Notes: generated by a model from the sequence alone, not told the origin. A DNA stretch of 64,000 nucleotides from Chloranthus sessilifolius (GCA_021018995.1 CM037593.1:14660088-14724087); one strand, 5' to 3'. Counted from the first letter of the stretch, positions 44,866 through 57,016 are shown. A program made the numbers and translations.

Positions 44866-45834
44866 CTTATAGTGCCTCATAGAGAGCAAGTTCATCATTT
44901 CGGATTGACCTTTGAAGTTCATGATGAAACCAAGCGTGAGCGCATTCCGGATGGGCATCTTGAACAAGAGGCAAGGTAATACGGTCCCCAACAGTTTTGT
45001 AATATATCCAATGATCATGATGATATGCAATAACCCCCAGCTCACAAAATCGCCCACATCAAACACATTGACAACAACACCAAGGCATGCATAAAATCCA
45101 GGCATAAAAAAATCGCGGGTGATCGTCTCAGTCTTCTCCACAATAGCTGCCCCTAGAGGTGGGCCGTCCGGTATAGCTAGCCCCATAAACATGGGCCCTA
45201 TCCCCGCAGTTAAACCTACGATGTCGCTAACGAATGCCAAAAAAAATACCATCAACATGATTCCCACAATGTACCTTTGCTCCACTGGTCTTCCCTCAGG
45301 AGTTTGTTTTATGATCCACAACATTGCAGGCCTAAACACGAAAATTATAAATATAACCATCCCAGTAGCAGCTAGCAAGTTGTGGTGCCCTTGGCGCCAG
45401 AAACCCGCAAATAGAAAAACAATCCATTGGATCCCGTCGTTTAACATCGACAAAGACATAGCGAGTCTACCAAGATCAGAGTTGAGGAGGTTGATCTCAG
45501 TCAAGATAGGGTGGAGAACAGGGAAGTTTGTGAGGGATGTAGAGAGAACTGCGGCAAGTACATAGGTATTAGCTTCTTCTAACTTGGGCAAGAAGGAGGT
45601 GACGGCCAAGACAGTGATAAGTGGAAGTAACATGCCACATATTGCTATACTCAATGCCTTTTTTCTCATTTTAAGTACCAAACTTGGATCTGTTTTCACT
45701 CCAACAAGGAACAGGAAGTACACCATACCAAATGATCCAATGTGCCTCAACATAAACATGCTGTCTCTAGGGGACACCACATCAGCAATTGCATCACTCC
45801 GGCCAAGGAAAGAAGGACCAATGATCAAGCCACC
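44866..45834 (-). CDS. CHX: CHX cation/H+ antiporter copy 3, exon 2
   Basis: 323 codons from an AAG acceptor (45835) to HYK|GTACAA (44865). It carries most of the Na+/H+ exchanger domain. It opens GGLIIGPSFLGRS, then hydrophobic helices, the motif LTNFPVLHPILTEINLLNSD with LGR (together the CPA2 helix 4-5 region), LND at exon residues 131-133, FRPAMLW, GLAIPDGPPLG at about 219-228, and FIMNFKGQSEMMNLL near the end. The PDGPPLG form is typical of the plant CHX branch rather than NHX or KEA. Open and undamaged. With exon 1 unit D and exon 3 the protein would be 771 residues, close to the usual 780-850. Confidence 0.9.
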
Positions 45835-45935
45835 CTTCAAGACACATCATCACAAGTTAATTAAAGATAATGGTAAACAATCGGTTGCCTCCATTAATTG
45901 ATAAAAGTACTGGCTATCATTTTAACACTAACATA

Positions 45936-46307
45936 GTGTTTAAATGATCTTACACCATCAATGGTTGAAAATGTGGGTGATTCGTACCGTCAAAGTGATA
46001 GATCATAGATTGAGGTACGATAGGCCCAAAAATGATAGTTTAGGGAGATTTAAACCATCTAATCTGTAGACTGCACTATCAACCGTAGTTTTTAGTTTTA
46101 ATGGCTGATATTAAATTTCGTCAATCAGATGATTCACTTCCACTTATTGGCATGTTTATTGGGCTGAGACATGTTCTAATGATAGATTGCCACATGGACA
46201 ATTTAGATTGATCACAGATTTACGGCACATGGCGTAATAATAAATCATACTTCAATGGGGTGAGATATAAAAAGTCTAATTTTGATGGTGTAAGAACATT
46301 TAAACAC
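45936..46307. mobile_element. MITE with 25-bp terminal inverted repeats
   Basis: gtgtttaaatgatcttacac plus catca at the left (45936-45960) and the inverted form tgatggtgtaagaacattta plus aacac at the right (46283-46307), one mismatch. 372 bp, non-coding, in intron 1 of CHX copy 3. No convincing target duplication. Confidence 0.7.
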
Positions 46308-46735
46308 CACCATTTTGGTGTTTAAATGTCATCCGGAGCCATATCCCATTATAATATCAATGTAGAAAATTTTAGAAAAAAAGGATTGTTATGATTTTTT
46401 GGCTCCAAATTTGGATGAGAAACATTTATAACCGAAAGTACTGAATCATCCTTTTTCTTAATTAGATACACGATATTATTTGTGTTATATGGCATATTCT
46501 TGAAGGGTATTTTCATAATTTCAATTATAGTTGTTTCTCACACATTTGACGAATAACTGTTTTGGACCTTTTTTCCATAATTTCAAATCACCTTTTTCCT
46601 CACACATTGATCAAATGACATTTTGGGGGCCTTTAAAATCATGAAAAGCCATTTCTTTTATAAAACTTTCTCGATTAATGTAATATGTTACAACTTTCTT
46701 CAAGTAGTCCCAATTTTTCTAAATTTCTCTCCATT

Positions 46736-46957
46736 GTAAGGGAGGAGGTTATGGGTTCGATACTCGTCCTCCACGTTGTTTTCTACCCTTGTCTTTATAA
46801 GGTGTGGGTTGGGTTCTGTAAATTAATCCTCGCCACTGGAGTTGGTGTTCCCTCACGCTGCTCCTCAACGGTCATATATATATATATGCATGCCTACTCC
46901 TCACTTCTTGAGGCTGTCTCCGCCTAAATGGCTGTATCAAAATAAAAAATAAAAAAA
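46736..46957 (+). mobile_element. SINE, 5'-truncated, 11-bp TSD
   Basis: TTCTCTCCATT at 46725-46735 and 46958-46968 flanks 222 bp. It has a B box-like gggttcgatactc near its start and an A-rich tail (aaaataaaaaataaaaaaa). Starting just before the B box suggests loss of the A box. Lies in intron 1 of CHX copy 3. Confidence 0.7.
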
Positions 46958-47287
46958 TTCTCTCCATTTGTAATTGCCGATATGCAATTCACCTGTCATC
47001 CTAACTTCCACACTTTGGAATGAGATGGAAAAGTGTCCAAGCTAAAATTATCTCATTTAGAAATTCGAGTTCAAATCCATATCAAATGAAATAATCCGCT
47101 AATGCTTTCTATATCGACCTAATAAACTGGCTGCCCAATTTGTGAACAAGATTATTAAAGTATCAGGTGTTGACACAAGGCCTTTTAGGGCTCGATCTTT
47201 TAAAAAAAGGGCCTCTACTTAGACAACAGTTTTAGGCAATTTCCCTCTTCGAATGGTTTAGATAAAAGGGCTACACCCGGTTCTACC

Positions 47288-47650
47288 TAGGGATGTAAGT
47301 TCGGTGTACCGTTCGGTACATCCCAAACCGAAACCGAACCGAAACCATTCGGTTAGGTTCGATTCGGTAGTGTTTTTTTTTTTTTCTGAAATCGAAACCG
47401 ATTCGGTTCGATTCGATTCGGTGTAGGTAAAATACCTACTTTTTTATTTTCTTTAATGTATTTTTTTCAATATTTTCAGGTTTTTTGGTTTTTTTTTGGT
47501 TTACTCAACCTACCCCATCGGTTTTCGGTTTCAAGCCACCCAAACCGAAACCGAACCAAATTGGAGATTGGTTTCACTCGGTTTTCGGTGCAGTTCGGGA
47601 CCCTTGGATTTGGTTCGGTTTCGGCGTTCGGTTCAAAGCTTGCATCCCTA
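47288..47650. mobile_element. hAT-like MITE, CCGAA-rich, 8-bp TSD
   Basis: TAGGGATGTAAG to CTTGCATCCCTA with GTTCTACC on both sides (47280-47287 and 47651-47658). An 8-bp duplication and short imperfect inverted ends fit hAT. The 363-bp body is full of ccgaaaccgaa and ttcggttcg words. Lies in intron 1 of CHX copy 3. Confidence 0.82.
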
Positions 47651-48083
47651 GTTCTACCCGAAATAACATCTGTTTTGGGTTGATCAACCACATGGCATGT
47701 ATTAAAAAAGAAAAATTAAGACTTTTTTTTCCTTCAATGGATGGGCCAAAGGTAAGGCAACTCCCACCCAATTTGTGTATAGATTTTGGACACCTTTAAC
47801 CATATTTTCAATCCCAGATATGAATCGAATCCTACCCGAAAATTTTAGCAATGCCTAATCGTCCTTAGATGAGTGCCACGTGGAGCCATGCATGGATGAG
47901 CATGTTTCTCTAAAATCTCAAAATGCCCTTTTTCTTCTAAAACTATTTGCAAATGGAATAATAAGCTAAAGCTATTTTCGTGAAGGCTCTTCCTTCTAAT
48001 TTTCCCTTCTTATTTTATATTAAGGGTAGTACCACTAATCTAATTTACATTTAGTATAGGTGATAAAAGGAGGAGTAACTCAT

Positions 48084-48304
48084 CAGAATCTCATAAACAA
48101 TTTTGGGTTGTTTGAGAGGCTTCAGTAAATACGCAACAAGGTGGGTGAAGGCGGCGGTGAGGGAGATCTGCAATAGGAGAAGAGGGACGACATATTCTAC
48201 AGAGTTGTGGCCGTTCCATATGCCTGTGGAATAGGGCTGTTTTGGAATGCAGACCATCGTGGGCTTTGGCGGACCGTTTTCGTAGCCGGTGGAAGAGCCG
48301 CCAT
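48084..48304 (-). pseudogene. CHX: CHX copy 3, alternative exon 1, unit A (damaged)
   Basis: The exon nearest to exon 2. ATG at 48304, then one base lost in the ccaccNggctac stretch shifts the frame. A downstream ATG (48257, MVCIPKQPYSTGIWN) restores the conserved frame through LLKPLKQPKIVYEIL. The donor reads ATGAGT instead of GTGAGT (48083-48078), so splicing to exon 2 should fail here. Confidence 0.75.
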
Positions 48305-49718
48305 CCTCCCAAACGAGGAAGAAAGAAGAAGGACAAGGAAAGAGAGAGAGAGAGATCTAGAGAGAGACACCCAACTTCAAGGTCTTAGGTTCATTTCCAG
48401 ATTACCTATAAAAGAAAGGAAAAAGATGTGGCATAGAAAGACTATGTCGCTGGAGACCGTTGGATTCTTAGTTTCGTTTACGAAATGCAGTTATATTATT
48501 AAGTTTGCATTCTATACTCGACCTTAGAGCGATAGCGGATGCCCTTGGTACTCGGTAGTCCTATTATTTAAACCCTTTGAAACTTCAGTGGGACCTACCT
48601 ATAACATGGATTAATCGCTTTGAATTAGATGATAGAGATCATTTGTCATTTTAATATTTCACATAATCGATCTTGAGATCATGAGCCTATGATGAGGCAG
48701 TCAATTTATTATTCAATGTGACACACATCCAAAACAGTGACCCTAAAATCACATTACCACATTTAACAAAGACGTAATCGTAGGGTTTGAGGCGTGTGCC
48801 ACATGGAATCACAAACTGATCATCTAATGGTATAAGTATGATCTCAAGATCCAATTGTGTGAAAGATTACGATGGAAAATGATCTCCATCATCTGATTCA
48901 AAGCGATCAATGCATTCCAACCGGAGGAAATGGGGTGAGGTCATAGTGACCCAAAAAAGTGAAACAACCATCTTTTTCAAAAAAATAGTTATTTTTTACT
49001 ATTTCAAAATTTCGGCCGAAACGATTCAGTTCCTAACCTACCCGACACAAAAATAAGGATAATTTCGGGTAATGGCCGAAATTTCAAAATTTCGGCCGAT
49101 AATTTGAAATTTTCGGCCGAAATTTTGGAATGTCACTTTAATTTAATTTTATTTTTTAAGTCTTTTTTTCGATTTTTTTTTCTCATACATTTACCCGAGT
49201 TTCATTCCTTTACACTTAATTTATTTTTTATTTTTCTCCTCTCCTCCCTCCTTCCCATATATTTACCTGAGTTTAATTCCTTTACACTTAATTTATTTTT
49301 TATTTTTCTCCTTTCCTCCCTGCTTCTATAGCTTAAAAAAATTTTGTCGGATCTTGACGAAATCTCGTCATATCGTACAGTAACTTACTGAATCTCGTCG
49401 GATTCCGCCAAAAGTTGTTGGATTTTGATAGATTCTCACCGGACTATGATAGATTCTCTCCCAAAGTTACTGTAACATCCCAAAGTTCCACTGTATCTAG
49501 TCGTATCTCGCCCGAATCTTCCCAATTTTAGCCGGATCTTATTGAAATGCCCTTTTCCTTCTAAAACTATTTGCAAATGTGATAATGACCTAAAGCAATT
49601 TTCAAGAAGGCCCTTCCTTCTAATATTCCCTTCTTTTTCATATTAAGGGTAGTACCGCTAATCTAATTGGCATTTAGTAGAGGTGATAAAAGGAGGAGAA
49701 GGAGGAGGAGTAACTCAC

Positions 49719-49919
49719 CAGAATCTCATAAACAATTTTGGGATATTTGAGAGGCTTCAGTAAATATTCGACCAGGTGTGTGAAGGCGGCAACAAGGGAG
49801 ATCTGCAACAAGAGAAGAAAGACGACAATTCTACAAAGTTGAGGCCGTTCCATATGCCTATGGAATAGGATTGTTTTGGAATGTAGACCATTTTCGTAGC
49901 CGGGTGGAAGAGCCGCCAT
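49719..49919 (-). pseudogene. CHX: CHX copy 3, alternative exon 1, unit B (damaged)
   Basis: ATG at 49919 (MAALPPGYENG). A deletion of roughly 20 bp shifts the frame, so residues that should read VYIPKQSYSIGIWNG appear in another frame. A second change near 49830 returns to the conserved frame (LLLLQISLVAAFTH, LKPLKYPKIVYEIL). The GTGAGT donor is kept. A product would have about 20 wrong residues before the first helix. Confidence 0.75.
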
Positions 49920-49953
49920 CCTCCCAAACGAGGAAGAAAGAAGAAGAAGAGCA

Positions 49954-49997
<44 letters not shown>

Positions 49998-50547
49998 CCC
50001 AACTTTAAGGTCTCGGGTTCATTTCTAGATTACTTATGAAAGAAAGGAAAAAGATGTGGCGTGGAAAGACTACGTTGCTGGAAATCGTTGGTTTCTTAGT
50101 TTTGTTTACGAAATGCAGTTATATTATTAAGTTCGCATTCCGTACCCGACCCTAGAGCGACACCGAATGCCCTTGGTACTCGGCTGTCCTATTATTTAAA
50201 CCCTGTGAAACTTCTGCGTTACCTCACCTATAGCATGTGTTAATCGCTTTGAATTAGACGATAGAGATCATAAGCGTGTGATGAGACAATCAATTTATTA
50301 TTCAATGTGACACACATCCAAAAAAGTGACCCTAAAATCATATGACACACATTTAGCATAGAAGTAATTGTAGGGTCTAAGGCATGTGCCACATGGAATC
50401 ACAAACTGGCCATCTAATGATATAAGCATGATCTCAAGATCCAATTGCATGAAAGATTGGGATGGGAAATGATCTCCATCATCTAATTCAAAGCAACCAA
50501 TGCATTCCAATCGGAGGAAATGGGGTGACGTCAAAGTGACCCAAAAA

Positions 50548-50552
<5 letters not shown>

Positions 50553-50613
<61 letters not shown>
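50553..50613. repeat. (AT)n microsatellite in unit B
   Basis: About 30 AT units, absent from units A, C and D at the matching point (before ctttttcaaaaaaat). Confidence 0.95.
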
Positions 50614-50617
<4 letters not shown>

Positions 50618-51322
50618 CTTTTTCAAAAAAATATTTATTTTTTTCTCATTTTTTTCTATTTCAAAATTTCGATCGGAACGTTTCGGTTCCGAACCTACCC
50701 AAAACAAAACTAAGGATAAATTTGGGTAAGGGCCGAAATTTCAAATTATCAGCCGATAATTTGAAATTTTTGGCTGATAATCCGAAAATGTCAAAATTTC
50801 AGTTGAAATTTTGGAATGTCACTTTAATTTTTAATTTTTTTTAAGGTCTTTTGTTTCATTTTTTTTTTGTTCCCATATATTTACCCGAGTTTCATTCCTT
50901 TACACTTAGTTTATTTTTTATTTTTCTCCTCTCCTCCCTCCTTCTATAGTTTAATAAAATTTTGTCGGATATTGTTGGATCTCGACGAAATCTCATTGTA
51001 TCATACCGTAACTTACCAAATCTCGTCATATTTCGCTAAAAGTTGCCGGATTTTGACAAATTCTCGCCGGACTTTTATGGATTCTCCCCCAAAGTTACCG
51101 TAACATCCCGAATATCGTCGGGTTTTACCGTACCTAGCCGTATCTTATCGAAATGCGCATTTTCTTCTAAAACTATTTGCAAATGAGATAATAACCTAAA
51201 GTAACTTTCAAGAAGGCCATTCCTTCTAATTTTCTCTTCTTATTTCATATTAAGGGTAGTACCGCTAATCTAATTTGCATTTAGTAGAGGTGATAAAAGG
51301 AGGAGAAGGACAAGTAACTCAC

Positions 51323-51543
51323 TAGAATCTCATAAACAATTTTGGGCTTTTTGAGAGGCTTCAGTAAATACACAACAAGAGTGTGAAGGCGGCGATGAAG
51401 GAGATCTGCAACAGGAGAAGAGGGACGACATATTCTACAGAGTTGTGGCCGTTACGTATGCCTATGGCATAGGGTTGTTTTGGAATGCAGACCTTCGTGG
51501 GCTTTGGTGGACCGTTTTCGTAGCCGGGTGGAAGAGCGGCCAT
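51323..51543 (-). pseudogene. CHX: CHX copy 3, alternative exon 1, unit C (damaged)
   Basis: MAALPPGYENGPPKP, then VCIPKQPYAIGIRNG...LLLLQISFIAAFT from ATG at 51543. One base is missing in the aaccaagcg stretch (near 51380), so the frame stops at LLLCIY. The GTGAGT donor after CTA is kept. Confidence 0.78.
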
Positions 51544-52922
51544 CCTCCTAAACGAGGAAGAAATAAGAAGAAGAAGAGAGAGAGAGAAAGACCCAACTTC
51601 AAGGTCTCGGATTCATTTCCAGATTACCTATAAAAGAAAGATGTGGCGTGGAAAGACTACGTCGCAACAGACCATTGGTTTTTTAGTTTTGTTTACGAAA
51701 TGCAGTTATATTATTAAGTTCGCATTCCGTACTTGACCCTAGAGCGCCAACGAATGCCCTTGGTACTCGGTTGTCCTATTATTTAAACCCTATGAAACTT
51801 TAGTGTGACCTCACCTATAGCATGGATTAATCGCTTTGAATTAGACGATAGAGATCATTTTTCATTTTAATTTTTCACATAATGGATCTTGAGATTATGA
51901 GCGTACGATGAGACAGTCAATTTATTATTCTATGTATTTATTATTCAATGTGATACACACCCAAAAAAGTGACCCTAAAATCACTTGACACACATTTAAC
52001 AGAGACGTAATTGTAGGGTTTGAGGCGTGTGCCACATGGAATCACAAACTAACAATCTAATGGTATAAGCATGATCTCATGATTCAATTGCGTGAAAGAT
52101 TGGGATGGAAAATGATCTCCATCATCTAATTCAAAGCCATCAATGCAATCCAACCGAAGGAAATGGGGTGCGGTCATAGTGACCCAAAAAATGAAAAAAC
52201 CATCTTTTTCGAAAAAATATTTATTTTTTTCTATTTCAAAATTTCGGCTAGAACGTTTCGGTGTCGAGCCTACCCGAAACAAAAATAAGGATAAATTCAT
52301 GTAAGAGCCGAAATTTCAAATTATCGGTCAATAATTTGAAATTATCGGCCGATAATCCGAAAATTCCAAAATTTCGACAGATATTTTGAAATGTCACTTT
52401 AATTTATTATTATATTTTTTTAAGGTCTTTTGTTTTGATTTTTTTTTTTTTCCCATACATTTACCCATGTTTTATTCCTTTATACATAGTTTATTTTTTT
52501 ATTTTTCTCCTCTCCGCCCTCTTTCCATAGTTTAATAAAATTTTGCCAGATATTGTCGGATCTTGACGAAATCACGTTATATTGTACCGTAACTTACCGA
52601 ATCTCGTCGGATTTAGCCAAAAGTTGTCGGATTTTAATGGATTCTCGCCGGACTTTGATGGATTCTCTCTCAAAGTTACCGTAACATCCCGAATATCGTC
52701 GGGTACATCCGTATCTAGTTGTATCTCGCCCGAATCTTCCCAGATTTAGCCAGATCTTATCGAAATGCCCTTTTTCTTCTGAAACTATTTGCAAATGGGA
52801 TAATAACCTAAAACTATTTTCAAGAAGGCCCTTCCTTCTAATTTTCCCTTCTTATTTAATATTAATGGTAGTATCGCTAATCTAATTTGCATTTAATAGA
52901 GGCCATAATAGGAGTAACTCAC

Positions 52923-53144
52923 CAGAATCTCATAAACAATTTTGGGTTGTTTGAGAGGCTTCAGTAAATACATAACCAAGCGTGTGAAGGCGGCAACGAA
53001 GGAGATTTGCAACAGGAGAAGAGGGACGGCATATTCTATAGGGTTGTGGCCGTTCCAAATGCCTGTGGAATAGGGCTGTTTTGGAATGCAGACCATCATG
53101 GGCTTTGGCGGACTATTTTCATAGCCAGGTGGAAGAGCTGCCAT
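52923..53144 (-). CDS. CHX: CHX cation/H+ antiporter copy 3, exon 1 (unit D, intact)
   Basis: 74 codons from ATG at 53144: MAALPPGYENSPPKP, MMVCIPKQPYSTGIWNG, first helix VPLLLLQISFVAAFTRLV, then LLKPLKQPKIVYEIL, ending at a GTGAGT donor (52922). It is the only one of four tandem exon 1 copies with open frame and donor, so it is the likely start of the functional gene, with a 7.1-kb intron that contains the three dead copies. Upstream, in the leader, is a GA tract (53179-53217 on the plus strand). Confidence 0.8.
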
Positions 53145-54552
53145 CCTCCCAAACAAGGAAGAAAGAAGAAGAACAACAAGGAGAGAGAGAGAGAGGGAGA
53201 GAGAGAGAGAGAGAGAGGCACCCAACTTTAAGGTCTCAATTTCATTTCTAGATTACCTATAAAAGAAAGGAAAAGGATGCGGTGTGGAAAGACTACGTCG
53301 TTGGAGACCATTGGTTTCTTAGTTTTGTTTAAGAAATATAGTTATATTATTGAGTTCGCATTCCGTACCTGACCCTAGAGCGATAGCAGATGCCCTTGGT
53401 ACTCGGGTGCCCTATTATTTAAACCCTGTGAAACTTTGGTGTGACCTCACCTATAGCATGGATTAATCTCTTTGAATTAGCCGATAGAGATCATTTTTCA
53501 TTTTAATATTTCACATAATGGATCTTAAGATCATGAGCGTACGATGAGACAGTCAATTTATTATTCAATGTGTCACAGGTCCAAAAAAATGACTCTAAAA
53601 TCACATGACCCACATTTAACATAGACGTAATTGTAGGGTTTGAGGCATGTGCCACATGGAATCACAAACTGGCCATCTAATGGTATAAGCATAATCTCAA
53701 GATCCAATTGCGTGAAAGATTGGGATGGAAAATGCTCTCCATCATCTGATTCAATGCGATCAATGCATTCCAACTGGAGGAAATGGGATGAGGTCATAGT
53801 GACCGAAAAAAGCGAAAAAAAAAATATCTTTTTCAAAAAAATATTTATTTTTTTCTATTTCAAAATATCGGCCGGAATGTTTCGGTTCCGGGCCTACCCA
53901 AAACAAAAATAAGGATAAATTCGGGTAAAGGCCGAAATTTCAAATTATCAGTCGATAGTTTGAAATTTTCGGCTGATAATCTAAAATTTTCAAAATTTTG
54001 GTCGAAATTTTGGAATGTCACTTTATTTATGTATTTATTTTTTTTAAAGGTCTTTTATTTCATTTTTTTTTTGTTCCCATATATTTACTCGTGTTTTTAC
54101 ACTTAGTTTATTTTTTATTTTTCTCCTCTCCTCCCTCCTTCCATAGCTTGATAAAATTATGTCAGATATTGTCGTACTATACCGTAACTTACCGAATCTC
54201 GTCAGATTTCACCAAAAGTTGTCGTATTTTAACGGATTCTCGCCGGACTTTGATGGATTCTCTCTCAAAGTTACCGTAACATCCCGAATATCATTAGGTT
54301 TCACTGTATATAGTCATATCTTGTCCGAATCTTCTCATATTTAGTCGGATCTAATCAAAATTTGCCGGATTTCACTAAATATTGTCGATATCTTGCTGGA
54401 TTTAATCTCAATAGTTCAAATACGTCTTCTAATAATGTGAAAGAGTTAAAAAAATAAAATTCGATAAAGTTCGGAACAAATTTTCAAAAATTATTGAAAA
54501 TTTACCGAAATTTGACCAAATTACGGTTCGGGTGGTGAACAAAATCGAAACC

Positions 54553-54595
54553 GAGATTTTGATCCATGTTGGTCACAACCATGGATCAAAATCTC
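54553..54595. repeat. Hairpin with perfect 16-bp stem
   Basis: gagattttgatccatg (54553-54568) and catggatcaaaatctc (54580-54595) around 11 bases. The single arm recurs near 55772. Probably two transposon ends meeting head to head. Confidence 0.75.
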
Positions 54596-54959
54596 AGCTG
54601 AAAATTTAAAATTTCGGCCGAGTTGTGATGGTTTCGACCTGAACCGAGACGATAAAATGCTATTTATCGCCCCCCTCCGAAAAAAACATATTATCGGCTA
54701 AAATTGAAATTATCGGCCGATAATTTCAAATTATTGGTCGAGATCTCATCTGGAAGGGTTTAAACCCACTTTTTGCATAAAAAAAGACCCAAATTTTTTG
54801 CTTTATTTTTCTTTCCATTTTTTCTCTTGCCTGCTTCTTTAATCCCAAAAAAAATTAAAAAATGGAGGAGAAAGGAACAAAAAAAAAAAGGATGAAGAGC
54901 TACCTGGCAGTTGCCCTAGCCTCCTGAGTCCTGAAATCATTTTTTTTTTACTTGCCCTC

Positions 54960-55340
54960 ATTTTTTAAGTGATTGCACCCAAGTTAATAAAATGACTTTG
55001 TATTTTAGGGCCATGTGATATGTGAAAACACAATCTGGGTCGTCTGATTTAAAGTTCATGATCTATAAATCCTTAATAGATAAGATTGACATGAAATATT
55101 ATCTTCATCGTGTGATTAAATATAGTCAAAGGTTATTATTTGATTTAACGGTTGATAACAATAGATCATATGGTAAATATCGTGTTTTGCTCCAATCTTA
55201 TCCACTAAGGATCTATAAATCATGAGCTTTAAATCAGACGGCCTAGATTGCATTTCACATGCCACATATCCCTAAAGGTAGTCATTATTTGCACACGCCT
55301 TTTAAGTAATGGCTCCCTTAATAAAAAAAGAGTGCCTTTA
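54960..55340. repeat. Foldback repeat related to 5672-6071
   Basis: gtctgatttaaagttcatga and ctataaatccttaatagata on the left fold onto tatccactaaggatctataa and atcatgagctttaaatcag on the right. It shares the internal layout and attttaggg, catgtgat and tcatNtgatt words with the MITE at 5672. Confidence 0.55.
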
Positions 55341-56473
55341 TATCCACCCACCGAATCCTTGAGTACACCCACGTTAAAACCATTGACTGCTTTGAATGCG
55401 GCGATGGAGGTTGTTTTCCATCCCAATCTTTCACACGATGCATCTTGATATCATGCTCTTATCATCCACCATCGATTTTTATTTCACATGATTTTTATTT
55501 CTTGAGTAACTTTTGAGATTTATTTAATGTGGAATCAAAATCTGACCGTCTGATATGCTTTGTATGAGATCAAGATCCATTGTGTGATCAAAAATTAGCT
55601 TCACCAGTGTAAATATGTATTCTAACAATGTTAAATAGTTTTAAAAATTCAATAAAGTAAAGTTCAGCAAAGTTCGGCAAAGTTCAAAGCATATTTTCAA
55701 AAAAATATAAAATTTACCGAAATTTTGACCAATTTATGGTTCGGGTCGTGAACGAAACCAAAACCGAAACCGAGATTTTGATCCATGGTCACAACATATA
55801 TAATTTAACTTTTTTTATATATAATTACTTCTAATTCAATACAATGCTCATCACTTGCTTCATTGGTTGCCCGCGACAAATCACATGATAGAGATCATTT
55901 TTCATTCCAATCTTTGACATTAAAGATCCTTACATCATATGCTTAGATAATGTTCCACGTGCCAAAAATACTAAATATTTCTTTCTAAGCTATATTTGCC
56001 AGTGCAAATCTCATATGTAAGTTGTAGCTCCTTACAGTAAGGTGCTACGTCAATTTTGTTGGCCGGAGAAGATAAATAATTTAAAAGAAAGACTTGAAAT
56101 TTTGTGGCCCGTCTCCATTATGAAGGCAATTATTCGTGTAACTTTAGTGCAAAATATTAGTACAAAAGTCGAATTTTATCCGAGTAAATTACCTTATTAA
56201 AAATGGACCTTAAAAATTTATGTAGAATATCCAGAATTTATGTAGAATGGCCACGTACAAAGCATGTGTATTTCAAGGTATTTAATAAGGTAATTTTTCC
56301 AACATAATCATTTGACACCGTTTCTTAATGAGTAGATTTTGGTTAGACTCTAATTTGGAGGTGCATTCCTCTTTTTGAGGAAGTGATAAGTGGCTCATGC
56401 TATATAAAAAAAAATGCTAACCTCACTCGAACTCTAATATAATTCCATATTTAGCCGGAAAAAAACTAGGTGA

Positions 56474-56564
56474 CACTACAGAAATAAGGGGTTTCAGCGG
56501 CACTTGCTATTAAGGCAATTTTTTCTACAAAAAACTGTCGCTAATAGTCTTATTTTTTGTAGTG
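56474..56564. mobile_element. CACTA-type MITE, short, TGA target duplication
   Basis: CACTACAGAAATAAGG to CTTATTTTTTGTAGTG with TGA on both sides (56471-56473 and 56565-56567). 91 bp. An internally deleted relative of the copy at 4429-4581 (both have gtttcagcggcacttgctat). Confidence 0.85.
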
Positions 56565-57016
56565 TGATATAAGAATATCTCAGATAAAAGGTATTTTTTG
56601 TATTAAAAAAGTGTGAAAACAAAATTTGTTTTCTTGTTTTTTTGAAGTGGTATAAATATAGATAAATAGATTAACATTTTTTAATGGGAAATTTCTAGAA
56701 TCGACCCTATTAGATTCACCTTTTCCATCAAAGACCCTATAATTTCACCTTTCAGCAAACCAACTAGCTCCAAGCCAAGCTGGCGCCCGCTATTATGAAT
56801 TGCCAAAAGTGCCCTAAGGTAATAAATAGTTGTAAAAAGTATCAAATCGATACTACTTTTTACTTTTTTACTTTTATACATTTTACATTTGTCTTCGTGC
56901 GAGGGCGATCGTGTTTTGAAAGCGGTGACGCTCCAATTCACAATCTTCAAGCTACCAAACCTGTAAGTTTGAAATAAAATTATCTTCTACTGTTGTAGAA
57001 TATTTTTTCGTCTTTC

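Larger units (their letters stand above)
47926..54400. repeat. Four tandem copies of a 1.6-kb unit containing CHX exon 1
   Basis: The marker ttctaaaactatttgcaaat (or a one-base variant) recurs near 47934, 49559, 51163 and 52776, giving periods of about 1625, 1604 and 1613 bp. Each unit holds exon 1 on the minus strand, a GA-rich leader, a dispersed repeat copy, and a stretch rich in TCGGCCGA and aattttcggccga words, then tcgccggactttgatgga-like sequence. Unit B alone has an (AT)n tract (50553-50613). The fourth unit decays near 54400. Confidence 0.88.
53145..56473. other. Upstream region of CHX copy 3 and following intergenic DNA
   Basis: Starts with the GA-rich leader of exon 1 unit D and the rest of unit D to about 54400. 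Then come a 16-bp stem hairpin (54553-54595), a foldback related to the 5.7-kb MITE (about 54960-55340) and a second single arm gagattttgatccatggtc at about 55772. No gene is seen and no TATA box can be assigned with confidence. Confidence 0.5.

Noticed and set aside
49757..50002. Leu-Ser repeat at the start of a CHX exon 1 frame
   Set aside because: Translation of the GA-rich leader upstream of the true ATG; the same applies to 53145-53225.
48084..51543. Three more complete CHX genes
   Set aside because: Only exon 1 is repeated; there is a single exon 2 and exon 3 downstream.
56681..56950. Minus-strand 89-codon frame as a gene
   Set aside because: No recognisable domain and located at the probable end of the MULE.
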